Source: Chrysomallon squamiferum (lineage: Eukaryota; Mollusca; Gastropoda; Neomphalida; Peltospiridae). Taken from it: a DNA stretch of 64,000 nt. Numbering within the stretch: position 1 is the first letter of the stretch; the number at the start of each line of letters is the position of its first letter. The position numbers and the translations under genes are program-made. The stretch spans positions 14,682,374-14,746,373 of the forward strand of contig CM022674.1 of the NCBI GenBank assembly GCA_012295275.1. The letters run 5' to 3'. Below are positions 52,201-63,543 of this stretch, in pieces. The notes beneath the pieces were generated by a model that was given only the letters and a program-made list of their open reading frames with translations, was not told the DNA's origin and did not search any database.

Positions 52201-55200
52201 GTTTATCTCATTCTGTAACTGTTCATTTTGTCTCTGGTAGTTTGCTACCTGGTCTGGTAAAACAACAAAATAACAACTATAATAACAATAACAGCTTCAA
52301 CTACAACAACTACAATTTCAATAACAACAACAACAACAACAACTGCAACATCAATAACAAAACAACAAGTACAATAACAACTATAATAATAATAACAATA
52401 ATAATGATAACAAGAACAATACAACTATAACAACAATATGATAATATTAATAACAATAATAATAATAATGATAATAACAGTAATAATAATAAAAATAATA
52501 ATAATAATAAATATAACAATACTATGGTAACTGTAATTTTGGTGGTAATATTAGTGGTGGTGATAGTAATTATAATATTAGTAATAGCAGTGGTAATCAA
52601 AGTACTACATCTGTTTTTTATTTAAAAATAATTGTTTTACCGTTTCATACTTTTTTTCTTTTATTGGTCTACTTACCTTTTACTTTATCATCTATTTTTC
52701 TTTACAAGTGTTTACCTTTAAGTTTTGTTATTTCTAGTGTATATTAAGTGTTTACCTTTAAGTGTTGTTATTTCTATTATTATATTAAATGTATTTGCCT
52801 TTAAGTACTGCTATTTCTATTATTATATTAAATGTTTACTTTTAAGTGTTATATTATGTGTTTACCTTTAAGTCTTGCTATTTCTATTATTACAATTGTT
52901 TACCTTTAAATATTGCTATTTCTATTGTTATATTACATGTTTACCTTTAGGTGTTGCTATTTCAATTATTATATTAAATGTTTACTTTTAAGTGTTATTT
53001 CTAGTGTTATATTATGTGTTTACCTTTAAGTGTTGTTATTTCTAGTGTTATATTAAGTGTGTTTACCTTTAAGTGTTGTTATTTCTACTGTTATATTACG
53101 TGTTTACCTTTAAGTGTTGTTATTTCTAGTGTTATATTAAGTGTGTTTACCTTTAAGTGTTGCTATTTCTACTGTTATATTACGTGTTTACCTTTAAGTG
53201 TTGCTATTTCTACTGTTATATTGTGTGTTTACCTTTAAGTGTTGTTATTTCTCGTGTTATATTACTTGTGTTAACCTTTAAGTGTTGTTATTTCTAGTGT
53301 TATATTACTTGTGTTAACCTTTAAGTGTTGTTATTTCTACTGTTATATTACGTGTGTTTACCTTTAAGTGTTATTTCTAGTGTTATATTATGTGTGTTTA
53401 CCTTTAAGTATTGTTATTTCTAGTGTTATATTATGTGTGTTTACCTTTAAGTGTTGTTATTTCTACTGTTATATTACGTGTGTTTACCTTTAAGTGTTGT
53501 TATTTCTAGTGTTATATTATGTGTTTAACCTTTAAGTGTTATTTCTACTGTTATATTACTTGTGTTTAACCTTTTAATTGTTATTTCTACTGTTATATTA
53601 TGTGTGTTTACCTTTAAGTGTTGTTATTTCTAGTGTTATATTACGTGTGTTTACCTTTAAGTGTTATTTCTACTGTTATATTACGTGTGTTTACCTTTAA
53701 GTGTTGTTATTTCTAGTGTTATATTACGTGTGTTTACCTTTAAGTGTTATTTCTAGTGTTATATTATGTGTGTTTACCTTTAAGTGTTGTTATTTCTAGT
53801 GTTATATTATGTGTGTTTACCTTTAAGTATTGTTATTTCTACTGTTATATTACGTGTGTTTACCTTTAAGTGTTGTTATTTCTAGTGTTATATTACGTGT
53901 GTTAACCTTTAAGTGTTGCTATTTCTAGTGTTATATTACGTGTGTTTACCTTTAAGTGTTGTTATTTCTAGTGTTATATTACGTGTTTACCTTTAAGTGT
54001 TGTTATTTCTACTGTTATATTACGTGTGTTTACCTTTAAGTGTTGTTATTTCTAGTGTTATATTACGTGTATTTACCTTTAAGTGTTGTTATTTCTAGTG
54101 TTATATTACGTGTTTACCTTTAAGTGTTGTTATTTCTACTGTTATATTACGTGTGTTTACCTTTAAGTGTTGTTATTTCTAGTGTTATATTATGTGTGTT
54201 TACCTTTAAGTGTTGCTATTTCTAGTGTTATATTACGTGTTTACCTTTAAGTGTTGTTATTTCTAGTGTTATATTACGTGTGTTAACCTTTAAGTGTTGC
54301 TATTTCTAGTGTTATATATTGTGTGTTTTTATCTTTAAGTTTTGCTATTTCTAGTGTTATATTACGTGTGTTTACCTTTAAGTGTTGCTATTTCTAGTGT
54401 TATATTATGTGTGTTTACCTTTAAGTGTTGCTATTTCTAGTGTTATATTACGTGTTTACCTTTAAGTGTTGCTATTTCTAGTGTTATATTACATGTGTTA
54501 ACCTTTAAGTGTTGCTATTTCTAGTGTTATATTACGTGTTTACCTTTAAGTGTTGCTATTTCTAGTGTTATATTACGTGTTTACCTTTAAGTGTTGCTAT
54601 TTCTAACTCTTTCTGTTGTTTCATCTGGTTGAACTCTTCAGTTCGCTGATTTTCCAGGTTCGAATGATCTTCTTTCAGTTTCAGGTTTTCCTGCTGAAGT
54701 CGGCCATAGTCTGCTTCCAGTTCATCCCTCTGACTCTGTTTGAGTAGAAATAACTTGTTTGTTTGTTTATCTCTTTGTTTATAAATATGTATAAATTTAA
54801 GTAAGCTATGCAGATATAAATATGTGTAAGCTTAAATAAAATAGTTATAGAAAGATATGAAAATGTAAAGGTTCAAATAAAAGTTATAGAAAAAATCAAA
54901 ATGTGTAAATTTAAATAAAGCAATTATAAAAATATAAACATATATAAATTTAAATAAAACAGTTACAGAGATAAAAAAAAAAAGTAATGAATAAAAACTA
55001 GTAATACATCTGAAGAAAATGTGGCTCTCACCTTTAGCATTTTATGCTGTTGTGTCAGTGCATTCATGCGCATGGCAAAGTCTTGCTGAACATTAGAACA
55101 TTTAGACAAATTTAGATTCATAACATTCATACACATAGGTAAATACATAAAGAATGAAATCATCAAGATTAATTATAGAAAATTACTTTAATAAATTAAA

Positions 55201-57630
55201 TTTAAATCTGATTTAGTTTATACATAATGTAATAAACTGTATTACTGTAATAACTTAAATTAACAATTAAAATCAAGTGTGTAAGATATTACAATAATTT
55301 AAGTAGACTAACAATAAATCAAGTAAATTAAAAAGATATTAGATATTACAATAATTTAAGTAGACTAACAATAAATCAAGTAAATTAAAAAGATATTGTA
55401 GTTTATATAGATTGACAAAAAAATCAAGAAATAAAAAGATATCGCAATAATTTATATAGATTGACAATAAAATCAAGAAACAAAAAATCCTGTAATAATT
55501 TAAATAGATGTGACAATAAAATCAAGAAACAAAAAATACTCCAATAATTTATATAGATTGACAATAAAATCAAGAAATAAAAAGAATACTTTAAATAGAC
55601 TAACAAGGTTAAAATAAATTCAACTCACTTTTGTGTTTTCACATGTTTGTTGTAGACTTTCTTTAGACTTCATCAAATCTGAAAAATAAAACAAGTCACA
55701 ATTTATACTGAATAAACACAAATCACTATAATTATATTCAGTAGCAAGTGAGAATATCCTTGAAAATGGAAAATTTCAAAAATTGATAAATGTATCTCCA
55801 AATTAAAAAATAAAAATAGTTAAATATATGAATAAATAAATAAAAATATACTTAAATATAAATAAATAAACTAAAATAAGAATTATTTCATTTTATTTTA
55901 CTACAATTACACAAGACAGAAACTGATGACCACCAAGTCTATAAATAGAACTAAAAGGAAATAAAAATGCTTGATCTCTGACCACTGGTCATGTTCCATA
56001 CAAACACTCAGCAGTGAGATTTACATTTGTCAGTTCAGTTAAAATATACAGTGAAATACCCAGCTGACTTTGAACTTTACAAAGCATAAAAACAGCCACT
56101 TCAGAATATTTTATGTTCATCAGCTAAACTGCATGGATTAAGTTTGATTTTAATGTAGATTTAGTGTATAATTTACTTAATGTAGATTTAGAGTATAATT
56201 TACTTAATGTAGATTTAGTGTATAATTTATTTAATGTAGATTTAGTGTATAATTTACTTAATGTAGATTTAGTGTATAATTTACTTAATGTAGATTTAGT
56301 GTATAATTTACTTAATGTAGATTTAGTGTATAATTTACTTAATGTAGATTTAGAGTATAATTTACTTAATGTAGATTTAGTGTATAATTTACTTAATGTA
56401 GATTTAGTGTATAATTTACTTAATGTAGATTTAGTGTATAATTTACTTAATGTAGGTGTAATTTAGTTTGTAATCCACTCGGTGCAGATTTAGTGTATAT
56501 TTTTCTCAGTGTATATGTAGGGTAATATGTAATTTATTAAATGCAGATTCAGAGCATGCTTAAAGATGTTTATTAGACACAGAAAACATTCAAAACACCT
56601 TAACTTACATATACACTCAAAACACATTCCTTTCTTTCTTTTTTTTATTATTATTATTATTATTATTTTATTTATTGTTTTTTTTATTTTTTTTTATTTT
56701 TTTGTTTATAGAGAGAAAAATGTTAATCTTGCATCTTCATAATATACTTGTATTTACTGTAAAACGTTACTATTAGGAAGCTCTGACATAATATACTTGT
56801 ATTTACTGTAAAACGTTACTATTAGGAAGCTCTGACATAATATACTTGTATTTACTGTAAAACGTTACTATTAGGAAGCTCTGACATAATATACTTGCAT
56901 TTACTGTAAAACGTTACTATTAGGAAGCTGTGACTGCTACTAACAAAAGACAGTAATTGTTTGAAAGCCTCAGTTAAATACTAAATTTGCATACTTTGAT
57001 GTATTCGATTTCAAATCATTCTAGTGATAAAATGTCTACAAAATGCTAATCATCCTGGAAACAGCTGCCTGCAGGAAACATTTGATGCATTCAAACATTC
57101 ATGCAACAGACAACAGTTTTCTGAACAGTAATACAAAGAAAAAAGAGAAAAATGTCATGCAGCAGTCAAATACAAGACAGATGTTTTTACATCACAGTGG
57201 CTGCTTTAATTTCATTAACAAGCACATTTCTGTTAATACAACAGACTCTGACATTAACATTAAAACATAAAAAGGAGTTTTCATGAAGAGCTGATGAATA
57301 TCACATTATAAAATGTATATGTATGTACGTATGTATGTATACATTATTAAATTCACCAATATCAGATAAAACATGAAATAACAATACTGGCTGTATTAAA
57401 ATACACATGATTAAAAACCTGTATATAATAATATATATAAACAACACTTTCAGTCTGATATTGATGTAAATTATTTATAAATTCTGCAGATCAATACACA
57501 TACAAACTAGCAAATAAATACATCACACTTGTTCTCTGAAATATTTTTACACACACACAAAATGCATTTTCAAATATACCTTTCCAAGCACTTACTAAAT
57601 ACACATAATACAGTTTACAAACACAAATAC

Positions 57631-57661
<31 letters not shown>

Positions 57662-60600
57662 TAATAAATGTAGGTGTAAACCTGATATAAAAACAAAAAC
57701 AGATATAAATTTTAAAACATTACATCTCTGCTTGACATACACAATTCACTGAAAAACAACAGACAATAAAAAGAGTTATGGAAGTTAGTTTTACAGTTTG
57801 TCAGTTATTAACGCAGGTGTTAGTCTATAGCACAGTTGTTAGACTGTGCTAGTACTATAAAATTCAGTTTTTTAAGTAAGAAACACTAACAAATACTAAC
57901 TCATACTTGTATTCTGTTTAATAAGAAGTATTTTTCTCACATAGTGACACAGTATACATGAAAACTGCACTGACTAGTTAGTTCAGCATGCCAACCTGCA
58001 TGCACAGCGCTACACATGCAACCTTTAGTACTAAACTAAACCAGGCAGAGCGTGGGGGAAACTCCTGAAACCATTAGTACCATATGCATGTCTGTTTTAG
58101 TACCACTTGTACCTTATAGTACCATATGTACCTTATACAGTTACAGTACCATTTAGTAGCTCAAAGACCTTTTAGTACCATCTATGTAACTACTGGTACC
58201 CTTATGTATCTATTAGTACAATATGTGTACATTTTAGTACCATATATCAGAACTGCATGTTTTTTAGTAATGCTATGAATCTTTCTGTACCATTATGTAC
58301 TTATTAGAACAATTTATGTATCTGTAAGTACCATATACAACTGTTAGTGCATTACTCTATCTTTCAGTACCATTACCTTTTAACAGTATCATATATGTAC
58401 CATGTTTATTTGTATCATATATGTACCAAATTGTACAATTTTGTACTGTTCAGTACCATTAGGCATTACATTTTATTTTTTTGACCATATTATATATATA
58501 TATACCTTTTAGTACCATACATGTATCTACTAGTATCATATGTACTTTTTAGTACTATTATACACCAATTACTGCCTTTATCATTTATTTCCCAATTAAT
58601 ACAACAATTTATCTGTTAGAGTAAATATATACCAACAACTGAGATCATGTATGTTATAAGTACCAATATATATAAATACACATTACACTATTACTATCAT
58701 TCAGGTACATCAAACTATTACTACAGACACATGAAACTATTTGTACAGTGATGTACATCAAACTATTAGTATAGTCACGAACATCAAACTATTAATATAG
58801 TCGCATACATCAAACTATTACTACAGTTGCATACATCAAACTATTACTACAGTCGCATACATCAAACTATTAGTACAGTCACATACATGAAACTATTAGT
58901 GTAGTCATGTACATCAAACTATTAGTAGTCACGTAAATTAAACTATTAATATAGTCGCATACATCAAACTATTAGCAATCACATACATGAAACTATTAGT
59001 ATAATCATGTACATTTAACTATTAGTATAGACATTTGCACATATCAAACTGTTACTACAGTTGCATACATCAAACTATGACTACAGTTGCATACATCAAA
59101 CTATTACTACAGTTGCATACATCAAACTATTAGTAGTCACATACATTAAACTATTAGTATAATCATGTACATTAAACTATTAGTATAGTCACGTACATCA
59201 AACTATTAGTACAGTCACACACATTACATTATTAGTATAGTCACGTACATCAAACTATTAGTACAGTCACACACATTACATTATTAGTATAGTCATGTAC
59301 ATCAAACTATTAGTACAGTCACACACATTACATTATTAGTATAGTCATGTACATCAAACTATTAGTACTGTAACATACATTAAACTATTAGTATAGTCAC
59401 ACATCAAATTATTAGTACTGTAAAGTACATCAATTACTAAAGTCATGTACACCAAAACTATTAGTACAGCCGCATACATCAGTTACTAAAGTCACGTACA
59501 TCAAACTATTAGTACAGTCGCATACATCAAACTATTAGTACAGTCACATACATCAAACTATTAGTACAGTCGCATACATCAAACTATTAGTACAGTCACA
59601 TACATCAAACTATTAGTACAGTCATAAAAATTAAATTAAGTAGAACGTGTAATATTTCTTTTAGGTTTATTAATAAAACTGACTTAGTTTAGGTTAGGAG
59701 CAATCAATTCATTGCAACAGATCTTTAGAATGATTGGTTCTGTATGAGTGTTATGAACTGACTCAGTTTTATGTACTAAAATCTTAGTCACACTCCAGTA
59801 AATGAACAATTTCAATCAGGTTTGTATTTTTCTTTATCTGTCACAGCTGTAGAAGCAAGTTTAACAATTAATAACTGTAGAAACAAGAGAACTGAAGAAA
59901 CAATTGCTGTAATAGAAATATTTCTCATATGTGACGTTGTACAAGCAATTTCTAAGTGGGATATTGAAGTAGAAACTTTTATTATATAAGATATTGAAGT
60001 AGAAACAATTCTTATATAAGGCATTGAAGGAAAAATAAGTTTTATGTATGGTACTGAAGCAGAAACTATTATTATTTATGGGACTGAAGTAGAAACTTTT
60101 ATTATGTATGGCATTGAAGTAGAAACTTTTATTGTGTATAGTATTCAAACAGAAACTATTATTATTTATGGTATTGAAGAAGAAACTATTATTATTTACG
60201 GTATTGAAGTAGAAACTTTTATTATATGTGGTATTGAAGTAGAAACTTTTATTATGTGTGGTATTGAAGTAGAAACTATTATTATGTATGGCACTGAAGT
60301 AGAAACTTTTATTATGTATGGCATTGAAGTAGAAACTTTTATTATGTGTGGTATTCAAATAGAATCTTTTATTATGTATGGTATTGAAGTAGAAACTTTT
60401 ATTATGTATGATATTTAAACAGAAACTTTTATTATGTATGGCACTGAAGTAGAAACTTTTATTATGTATATTTAAACAGAAACTTTTACTATGTTTGACA
60501 CTGAAGTAGAAACTTTTATTATGTGGTATTTAAACAGAAACTTTTATTATATATGACATTCAAGCAGAAACTATTATTATTTATGGTATTGAAGTAGAAA

Positions 60601-61887
60601 CAATTACTACATATGTCACTGAAATAGAACATTTTAGTATGTATGGCATTTAAGTAGAAACTGTTACTATGTATGGCACTGAAGTAGATTTGTTTTCCCC
60701 AGGCTCTGTCCTAGTCCTCACTTACCAGACTGTATCTTTAAATGGATTAGTTTTTCTTCCTTTAAATGAGTTTCTAGCCGACCTTTCTGTTCATTGATAA
60801 CTGAAAAATCAGGCAGTTATACATACATACAGTGCAGAAAGGCTTAAATGTAACTACAACAAATTAATTTCTGTTCACAGAGATTCAAAAAGAGAGGGTC
60901 CTTTCTGTTCTTTTTCTCTTTTTTTCCTTTTCTCTTTTTTCATATATGTATGTATGTATATATATATACACACACATATCATGTATTCTGTAAGCAAATC
61001 GCCACATTCAGTATCAGTCCACTTTTCATTAGCTACATGAATATATACTACATTTGTGAGCATATATGTATAATGTGTGTGTGTGTGGTTACACATGAAA
61101 CTGGAAAGGATAAAAATCATACAACTGAGCTGAGCATGTTTCTGTTCCTGACATCCTGCAGTGACCACCTCCTCAGTGATTATCAATACTAATTCCTACA
61201 CTGCTTGTCTGATTTATGCTCAGCTACATCACCATCTTGTTACACTCAAGAGCTTTTATCTCAGTTTGTCATTTAAAAATGTGAAATCTGACATCACCAC
61301 CAAATTGGTTACTAATACTAAACACAACTAAGAATTTTATTTTCATAAAACACTGAATGCAATCTAAGTACAGAGTAACTGATATGTTGTAAAAATTAAA
61401 TCTGAATCAAAAAAACTAACTTTAAGTTCAGGATACATTTTAATCTTGTTTGTGGCTAAACCATGATTAAAATTAAAAATGATTCTGTGTTAAATGATTT
61501 TAATTATTACTATTTTTATTTTTTTTTTTTTTTTTGCTACTAATGTCTATTGATTCTATACAGCAATTAATGAGTAGTAATTATACATACAGCTAACTCC
61601 TTAATTCACCATAAAATATTCTTCATCTTATTTTGTGACAAAAAAAAAGAAAAAGAAAACCCTGTAAAATTAAAAGAAAAATTTGTATTCTGCATTATAT
61701 ATATTATTTCTTATTTATTTATTTATTTATTATTATTTTTTTTTTGTTGTAATAACAGCACATACAAATTATATAATTATAAAATGTTCACATATAAAAG
61801 CAACTGGTTGCAGCTATGGATTATTCTTGATATGTTGGAGGGAACATCATATGAAATCTAATTTATTAGTAATACGTTTTGTAAATC

Positions 61888-61923
<36 letters not shown>

Positions 61924-63543
61924 TTGATTTATTTACTGAAGTGAAATGTGCACAATTTATTAGCATTTTTAAGTAATAAAAATGTGAGAGAATGTTTAAT
62001 ATTTAATATATCTACTTCAAAATTGTTATGATAATGATGCAGTTATTCATCCATTAAAGAAACTGTTGTTATAAGTAGGATTTTACATTGAATTACATGT
62101 CCTGATTTTCTTAGTGTCACATTTTTTCTTTAAGTGTTTGTGCATATTATCTAATGCTGTGACATCTACTGATGTTTTCTCCTATCAGAATATGCAGACC
62201 ATTAAATGTTCAGTTAAGTATTTTCATAAAATATTTATTTTTAACAATTTTCATTTCTTTTTTATTATTGTTTTTGTGCCAAAGTTCATTAAAATGTTGG
62301 GAACAATTATTTAAAATACTAAATGTAAGTAAATTCAAAGGGTAAAGGAATATTCACGTACAAAGTTACACTGATTTAGTTATATTATTTACTGATTACA
62401 TCAATTATTGTTTATCTGTTTCTATGTAATAATCTTAATCCCAGTAACTGATATGTAATAACAGAGTAGGCTGATAAAAATTATTCTTGTATCATAATAC
62501 TGTTTTCACTATTAATGATAAAAAAATATGTAAATAAAAATAAATTTCATAACCACTGAATTAGCAACAAATGGATTGTGACAAGAACTATAAATAACTG
62601 TAGTTGTCAAAATACATTTAACACTAACAGCCAACATTTAGCACTTGGTCTTCACTAGACATTGTTTGTTACTAGTTTACTTCTAACTGTGGGTAATTTT
62701 CACAATACATGGAGTTATTGAGTGCGAACTTTGTCAATCACATTTTTATTGTTTTATAAATTACATACCAGGAGACTTTAGCATATTTAACAGTCAGATG
62801 TGTTTAATGCTGCTAAATTAACAGAGACATTTGTTTCATGTATTTTTATTTTTATTTTTTAAACTCATCTAACTGACAGTGAAACTTTAAACTGAAAAGC
62901 ACAAAATCACTTGAAGCAAATTGATAATATTTCCCATTCCAAGCACAATGCCTACACTTTCCTTTCTATGAAAAGGTAAGCATATAAAAGATTCTTCTTT
63001 TTTCTTCTTTTTTTCAGTTTTATTCATGGTATTCATACCAAAACTGTAGATTTAGTGATATTACATGTTTCTGTTGTGACATTTAATACTGACAGTAATA
63101 ACAAAACATACATTATTATTTAAATCAAATACTACTGGAAAAACAAAATCCTAGAAATTATGATGGTTTATTATAAAATACCCGTATATGATTATATACC
63201 ATTCATACAGAATTATTTTTAGAATTCAATCTTTGAAACAGTTTATTTATTTCTATTTTTTTTTGGGGGGGTGAGGTTAATATTAAATCAAATTAAAACA
63301 TTAAATAAAATGATATTAAGGTGACATCAGATTAGTTTCAGTAGATAAACAAATTTGTTTTGACGTCCTACCTTGTAACTGAGCCACTTTAGATTCTTCC
63401 CCTCTCCTGTAACGTTCAGCCGTTCTTTCTGCTTCCTTCAATCGATTTGATGTTGAATTGTATAAATAAAGTACATAAATTCCACCGACAATAAATAAAG
63501 CATAAACAATTAGTTTGATTGGTGGTCCACCTCTACCCGTCAT
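34351..63543 (-). CDS. GOLIM4: GOLIM4 (GPP130)-like Golgi type II membrane protein, 15 exons
   Basis: Exons on -: 63543-63372, 60800-60726, 55678-55629, 55085-55032, 54735-54585, 52253-52171, 51420-51358, 49711-49481, 49305-49248, 47341-47244, 41583-40839, 37486-37325, 36908-36720, 35416-35392, 34457-34351 (TAA). All borders are GT-AG and phases agree if one extra base in exon 11 is discounted, giving about 753 aa; human GOLIM4 is 696. Seen: a short cytosolic tail, one membrane segment (about 10-28), a long coiled coil (about 33-216) with QLQVINEQKGRLE, QQHKMLKSQRDELE and YGRLQQEN (the last also typical of GOLM1), then a Gln-rich region with a 16-Gln run, a repeat domain, and an acidic Gln/Asp-rich tail. 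Family knowledge: a cis-Golgi protein cycling through endosomes. As written, the insertion near 40923 ends the frame after about 569 residues. Confidence 0.87.
35470..36715. repeat. 21-28-bp tandem array with sense-strand AATAAA, intron 13
   Basis: The part near 35470-36050 has diverged units of about 28 bp (ctgatattaaacagtgtgta). From about 36053 to 36715 the unit is mainly 21 bp (tgtatgatttattaaacagta). On the GOLIM4-like sense strand each 21-bp unit reads ctgtttaataaatcatacat and so contains AATAAA, about 20 times. The array begins about 10-20 nt after the exon 13 donor. Heptad open frames on both strands follow from the 21-bp period and are not genes. Confidence 0.92.
38261..38387. repeat. 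(AAT)n microsatellite, intron 11
   Basis: About 125 bp of AAT with few interruptions inside the large intron between exons 11 and 12. Confidence 0.93.
38917..39090. repeat. About 85-bp tandem duplication, intron 11
   Basis: Two copies of a segment reading attactttttatctttattt, ttgtgtgaaaaac(a/g)agctat, tttatttatgtac, then an ATT run. The copies are nearly identical apart from the ATT length. Confidence 0.85.
39203..39500. other. Less AT-rich island after a T tract, intron 11, origin unknown
   Basis: A tract of about 18 T (39203-39221) is followed by about 280 bp with more G and C than the intron around it and an 83-codon frame on + (39232-39483) of unknown character. On - the T tract would be a poly(A) tail at the end of this sequence, so it may be a retroposed copy of something. 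No A/B box of a tRNA-type SINE and no known protein domain was seen. Confidence 0.3.
39694..39899. repeat. About 28-bp minisatellite, intron 11
   Basis: About seven units of taatgttaactttaccaaca plus cagtgtgc, with some shortened by loss of four bases. Confidence 0.85.
40860..41420 (-). repeat. 48-bp coding repeat (16-residue unit), exon 11
   Basis: About 12 tandem units encode variants of HDDKNKDQPQILPPQA within the luminal part of the GOLIM4-like protein. In the centre, units ending PPQA and PPEV alternate, so the most recent expansion was of a 96-bp pair. The period is a multiple of three, which keeps the opposite strand open too (a shadow frame of about 200 codons). The second-last unit on the sense strand has one extra base near 40923. 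Confidence 0.93.
41993..42960. repeat. 37-bp minisatellite, intron 10
   Basis: About 26 units of acatgttttatgtgacagat plus ttaaactattacacatt. Some 35-bp variants lack ca (acgttttatg), and the right end decays. It starts about 410 bp upstream, in sense orientation, of exon 11. Confidence 0.93.
43200..43790. other. Unexplained less AT-rich island in intron 10
   Basis: About 600 bp with clearly higher GC than the surrounding intron and few simple repeats. The frame at 43529-43786 on + has no recognisable domain. It may be a decayed mobile element, a nested non-coding transcript or an unrecognised alternative exon; I cannot tell which. Confidence 0.3.
43913..44470. repeat. TCATCA-rich repeat with an about 96-bp higher-order unit
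   Basis: Three copies of a long unit combine atcaatgtttacatatttca, catcaccagtatgttaacac, gatatatatctcatcagcat and catcaacatcaggctgacat. Degenerate catcatcaa repeats lie on both sides. It is in intron 10. Confidence 0.85.
46198..47007. mobile_element. About 0.8-kb MITE with long terminal inverted repeats
   Basis: The left end reads taccgtatatacttgtgtac, and the right end reverse complement reads taccgtatatacttgtgtat, continuing aagtcga. The inverted repeat is at least 26 bp with two mismatches, and inner partial copies (ttgtgtataagtcaac, tatgtataagtcgaccc) lie near each end. Flanking TA dinucleotides suit a TA target duplication, so the element proper is about CCGTATATAC...GTATATACGG. No transposase motif is visible; a 66-codon shadow frame on - has no domain. 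It lies in intron 10 of the GOLIM4-like gene. Confidence 0.8.
47690..47940. repeat. 30-bp minisatellite, intron 9
   Basis: About eight units of aactcattagattaaaataa plus atgttatgta. The 30-bp period gives an open shadow frame on -. Confidence 0.9.
48124..48262. repeat. 12-bp repeat (tgtttgagccgg), intron 9
   Basis: About eleven units of tgtttgagcc(g/a)g or tgtttgagctgg. They give an EPVF/ELVF-type open frame on +, which I regard as a repeat artefact. Confidence 0.88.
48290..48830. other. Unexplained less AT-rich island in intron 9
   Basis: About 540 bp of unique, relatively GC-rich sequence lies between two tandem repeats. Open frames are short and no domain is recognised on either strand. 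Like the island at 43200-43790, it may be remains of a mobile element or an unrecognised exon. Confidence 0.3.
48830..49025. repeat. About 42-bp tandem repeat, intron 9
   Basis: Four to five copies of catgatttgactgtgcacac plus acatctaactaaacttgttttc, the last ones shortened. Confidence 0.85.
49182..49242. repeat. (AAT)n microsatellite touching the exon 9 donor
   Basis: About 60 bp of AAT. On the sense strand it starts 5 nt after the end of exon 9 (49248), so the donor reads gtttgattattatt and most of the splice-site context is microsatellite. Confidence 0.93.
49616..49664 (-). repeat. Polyglutamine-coding CAA/CAG tract, exon 8
   Basis: A 16-residue glutamine run encoded by mixed CAA and CAG codons in the Gln-rich luminal region of the GOLIM4-like protein. 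The interrupted codon pattern would make it more stable than a pure CAG run. Confidence 0.9.
50256..50565. repeat. Dispersed about 300-bp repeat, copy A (intron 7)
   Basis: Closely matches copy B at 57357-57645, for example ttaaaaacctgtatataata, ttgttctctgaaatat and tttccaagcacttactaaat. Copy A has about 16 extra bases after the shared word ctgat. Confidence 0.85.
52262..52520. repeat. AAC/AAT compound microsatellite next to the exon 6 acceptor
   Basis: On the sense strand this is a TTG/TTA/TTC-rich tract running up to the exon 6 acceptor (exon start 52253), so it supplies the polypyrimidine tract. Shadow frames on both strands (Asn-rich and Leu/Ile-rich) are artefacts. Confidence 0.85.
52700..54584. 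repeat. 41-43-bp array duplicating the exon 5 / intron 5 boundary
   Basis: About 45 units read on + as gtgtttacctttaagtgttg, ttatttctagtgttatatta, cgt. On the GOLIM4-like sense strand each unit contains agaaatagcaacacttaaag followed by gtaaacac. That is the last 19-20 nt of coding exon 5 and its real donor (exon end 54585). Units near the exon keep the exon base (agcaac); many distal ones read aacaac, and the far end (52.7-53.0 kb) is degraded. Each unit also carries in-frame stops after the donor. Confidence 0.95.
55290..55620. repeat. About 52-bp degenerate tandem repeat, intron 3
   Basis: Five to six diverged copies of a unit containing gatattacaataatttaagt, agactaacaataaatcaa and gtaaattaaaaa, ending 9 nt from exon 3 (55629). 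Confidence 0.8.
56151..56462. repeat. 27-bp minisatellite, intron 2
   Basis: About eleven near-identical units of tgtagatttagtgtataatt plus tacttaa. The 27-bp period gives an open shadow frame on +. Confidence 0.93.
56737..56930. repeat. 49-bp tandem repeat, four copies, intron 2
   Basis: Units aatatacttgtatttactgt, aaaacgttactattaggaag, ctctgacat are almost identical, so this is a recent duplication series. Confidence 0.93.
57357..57645. repeat. Dispersed about 290-bp repeat, copy B (intron 2)
   Basis: Second copy of the repeat at 50256-50565 in the same orientation. It lacks about 16 bp between two gat words present in copy A, the outcome expected of a microhomology deletion, and ends in a longer CA run. 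Confidence 0.85.
58700..59630. repeat. About 26-bp minisatellite, intron 2
   Basis: About 35 units of catcaaactattagtacagt plus cacata, with many point variants and length changes. The right-hand end is the most uniform. Confidence 0.9.
59961..60690. repeat. 30-bp minisatellite, intron 2, adjacent to exon 2
   Basis: About 24 units of gtattgaagtagaaactttt plus attatgtatg, ending about 35 nt from the exon 2 donor. The period of 30 keeps frames open on both strands (about 165 codons on - and 124 on +); no protein family is suggested. Confidence 0.92.
60801..63371. other. Intron 1 of the GOLIM4-like gene
   Basis: About 2.6 kb between exons 1 and 2. It contains ATT runs (about 61890-61924) and T-rich tracts but no exon, RNA gene or complete element that I can support. 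Confidence 0.6.

Larger units (their letters stand above)
57646..60725. other. Intron 2 remainder of the GOLIM4-like gene
   Basis: Apart from the arrays listed separately (about 58700-59630 and 59961-60690), the stretch 58050-58650 holds dispersed, poorly aligned copies of tagtaccatatgtac. No exon is supported here; the phases of exons 2 and 3 join directly. Confidence 0.5.

Noticed and set aside
56164-56466. 100-aa frame of NLLNVDLVY repeats
   Set aside because: Caused by the 27-bp minisatellite in intron 2; wrong strand for the host gene and no other support.
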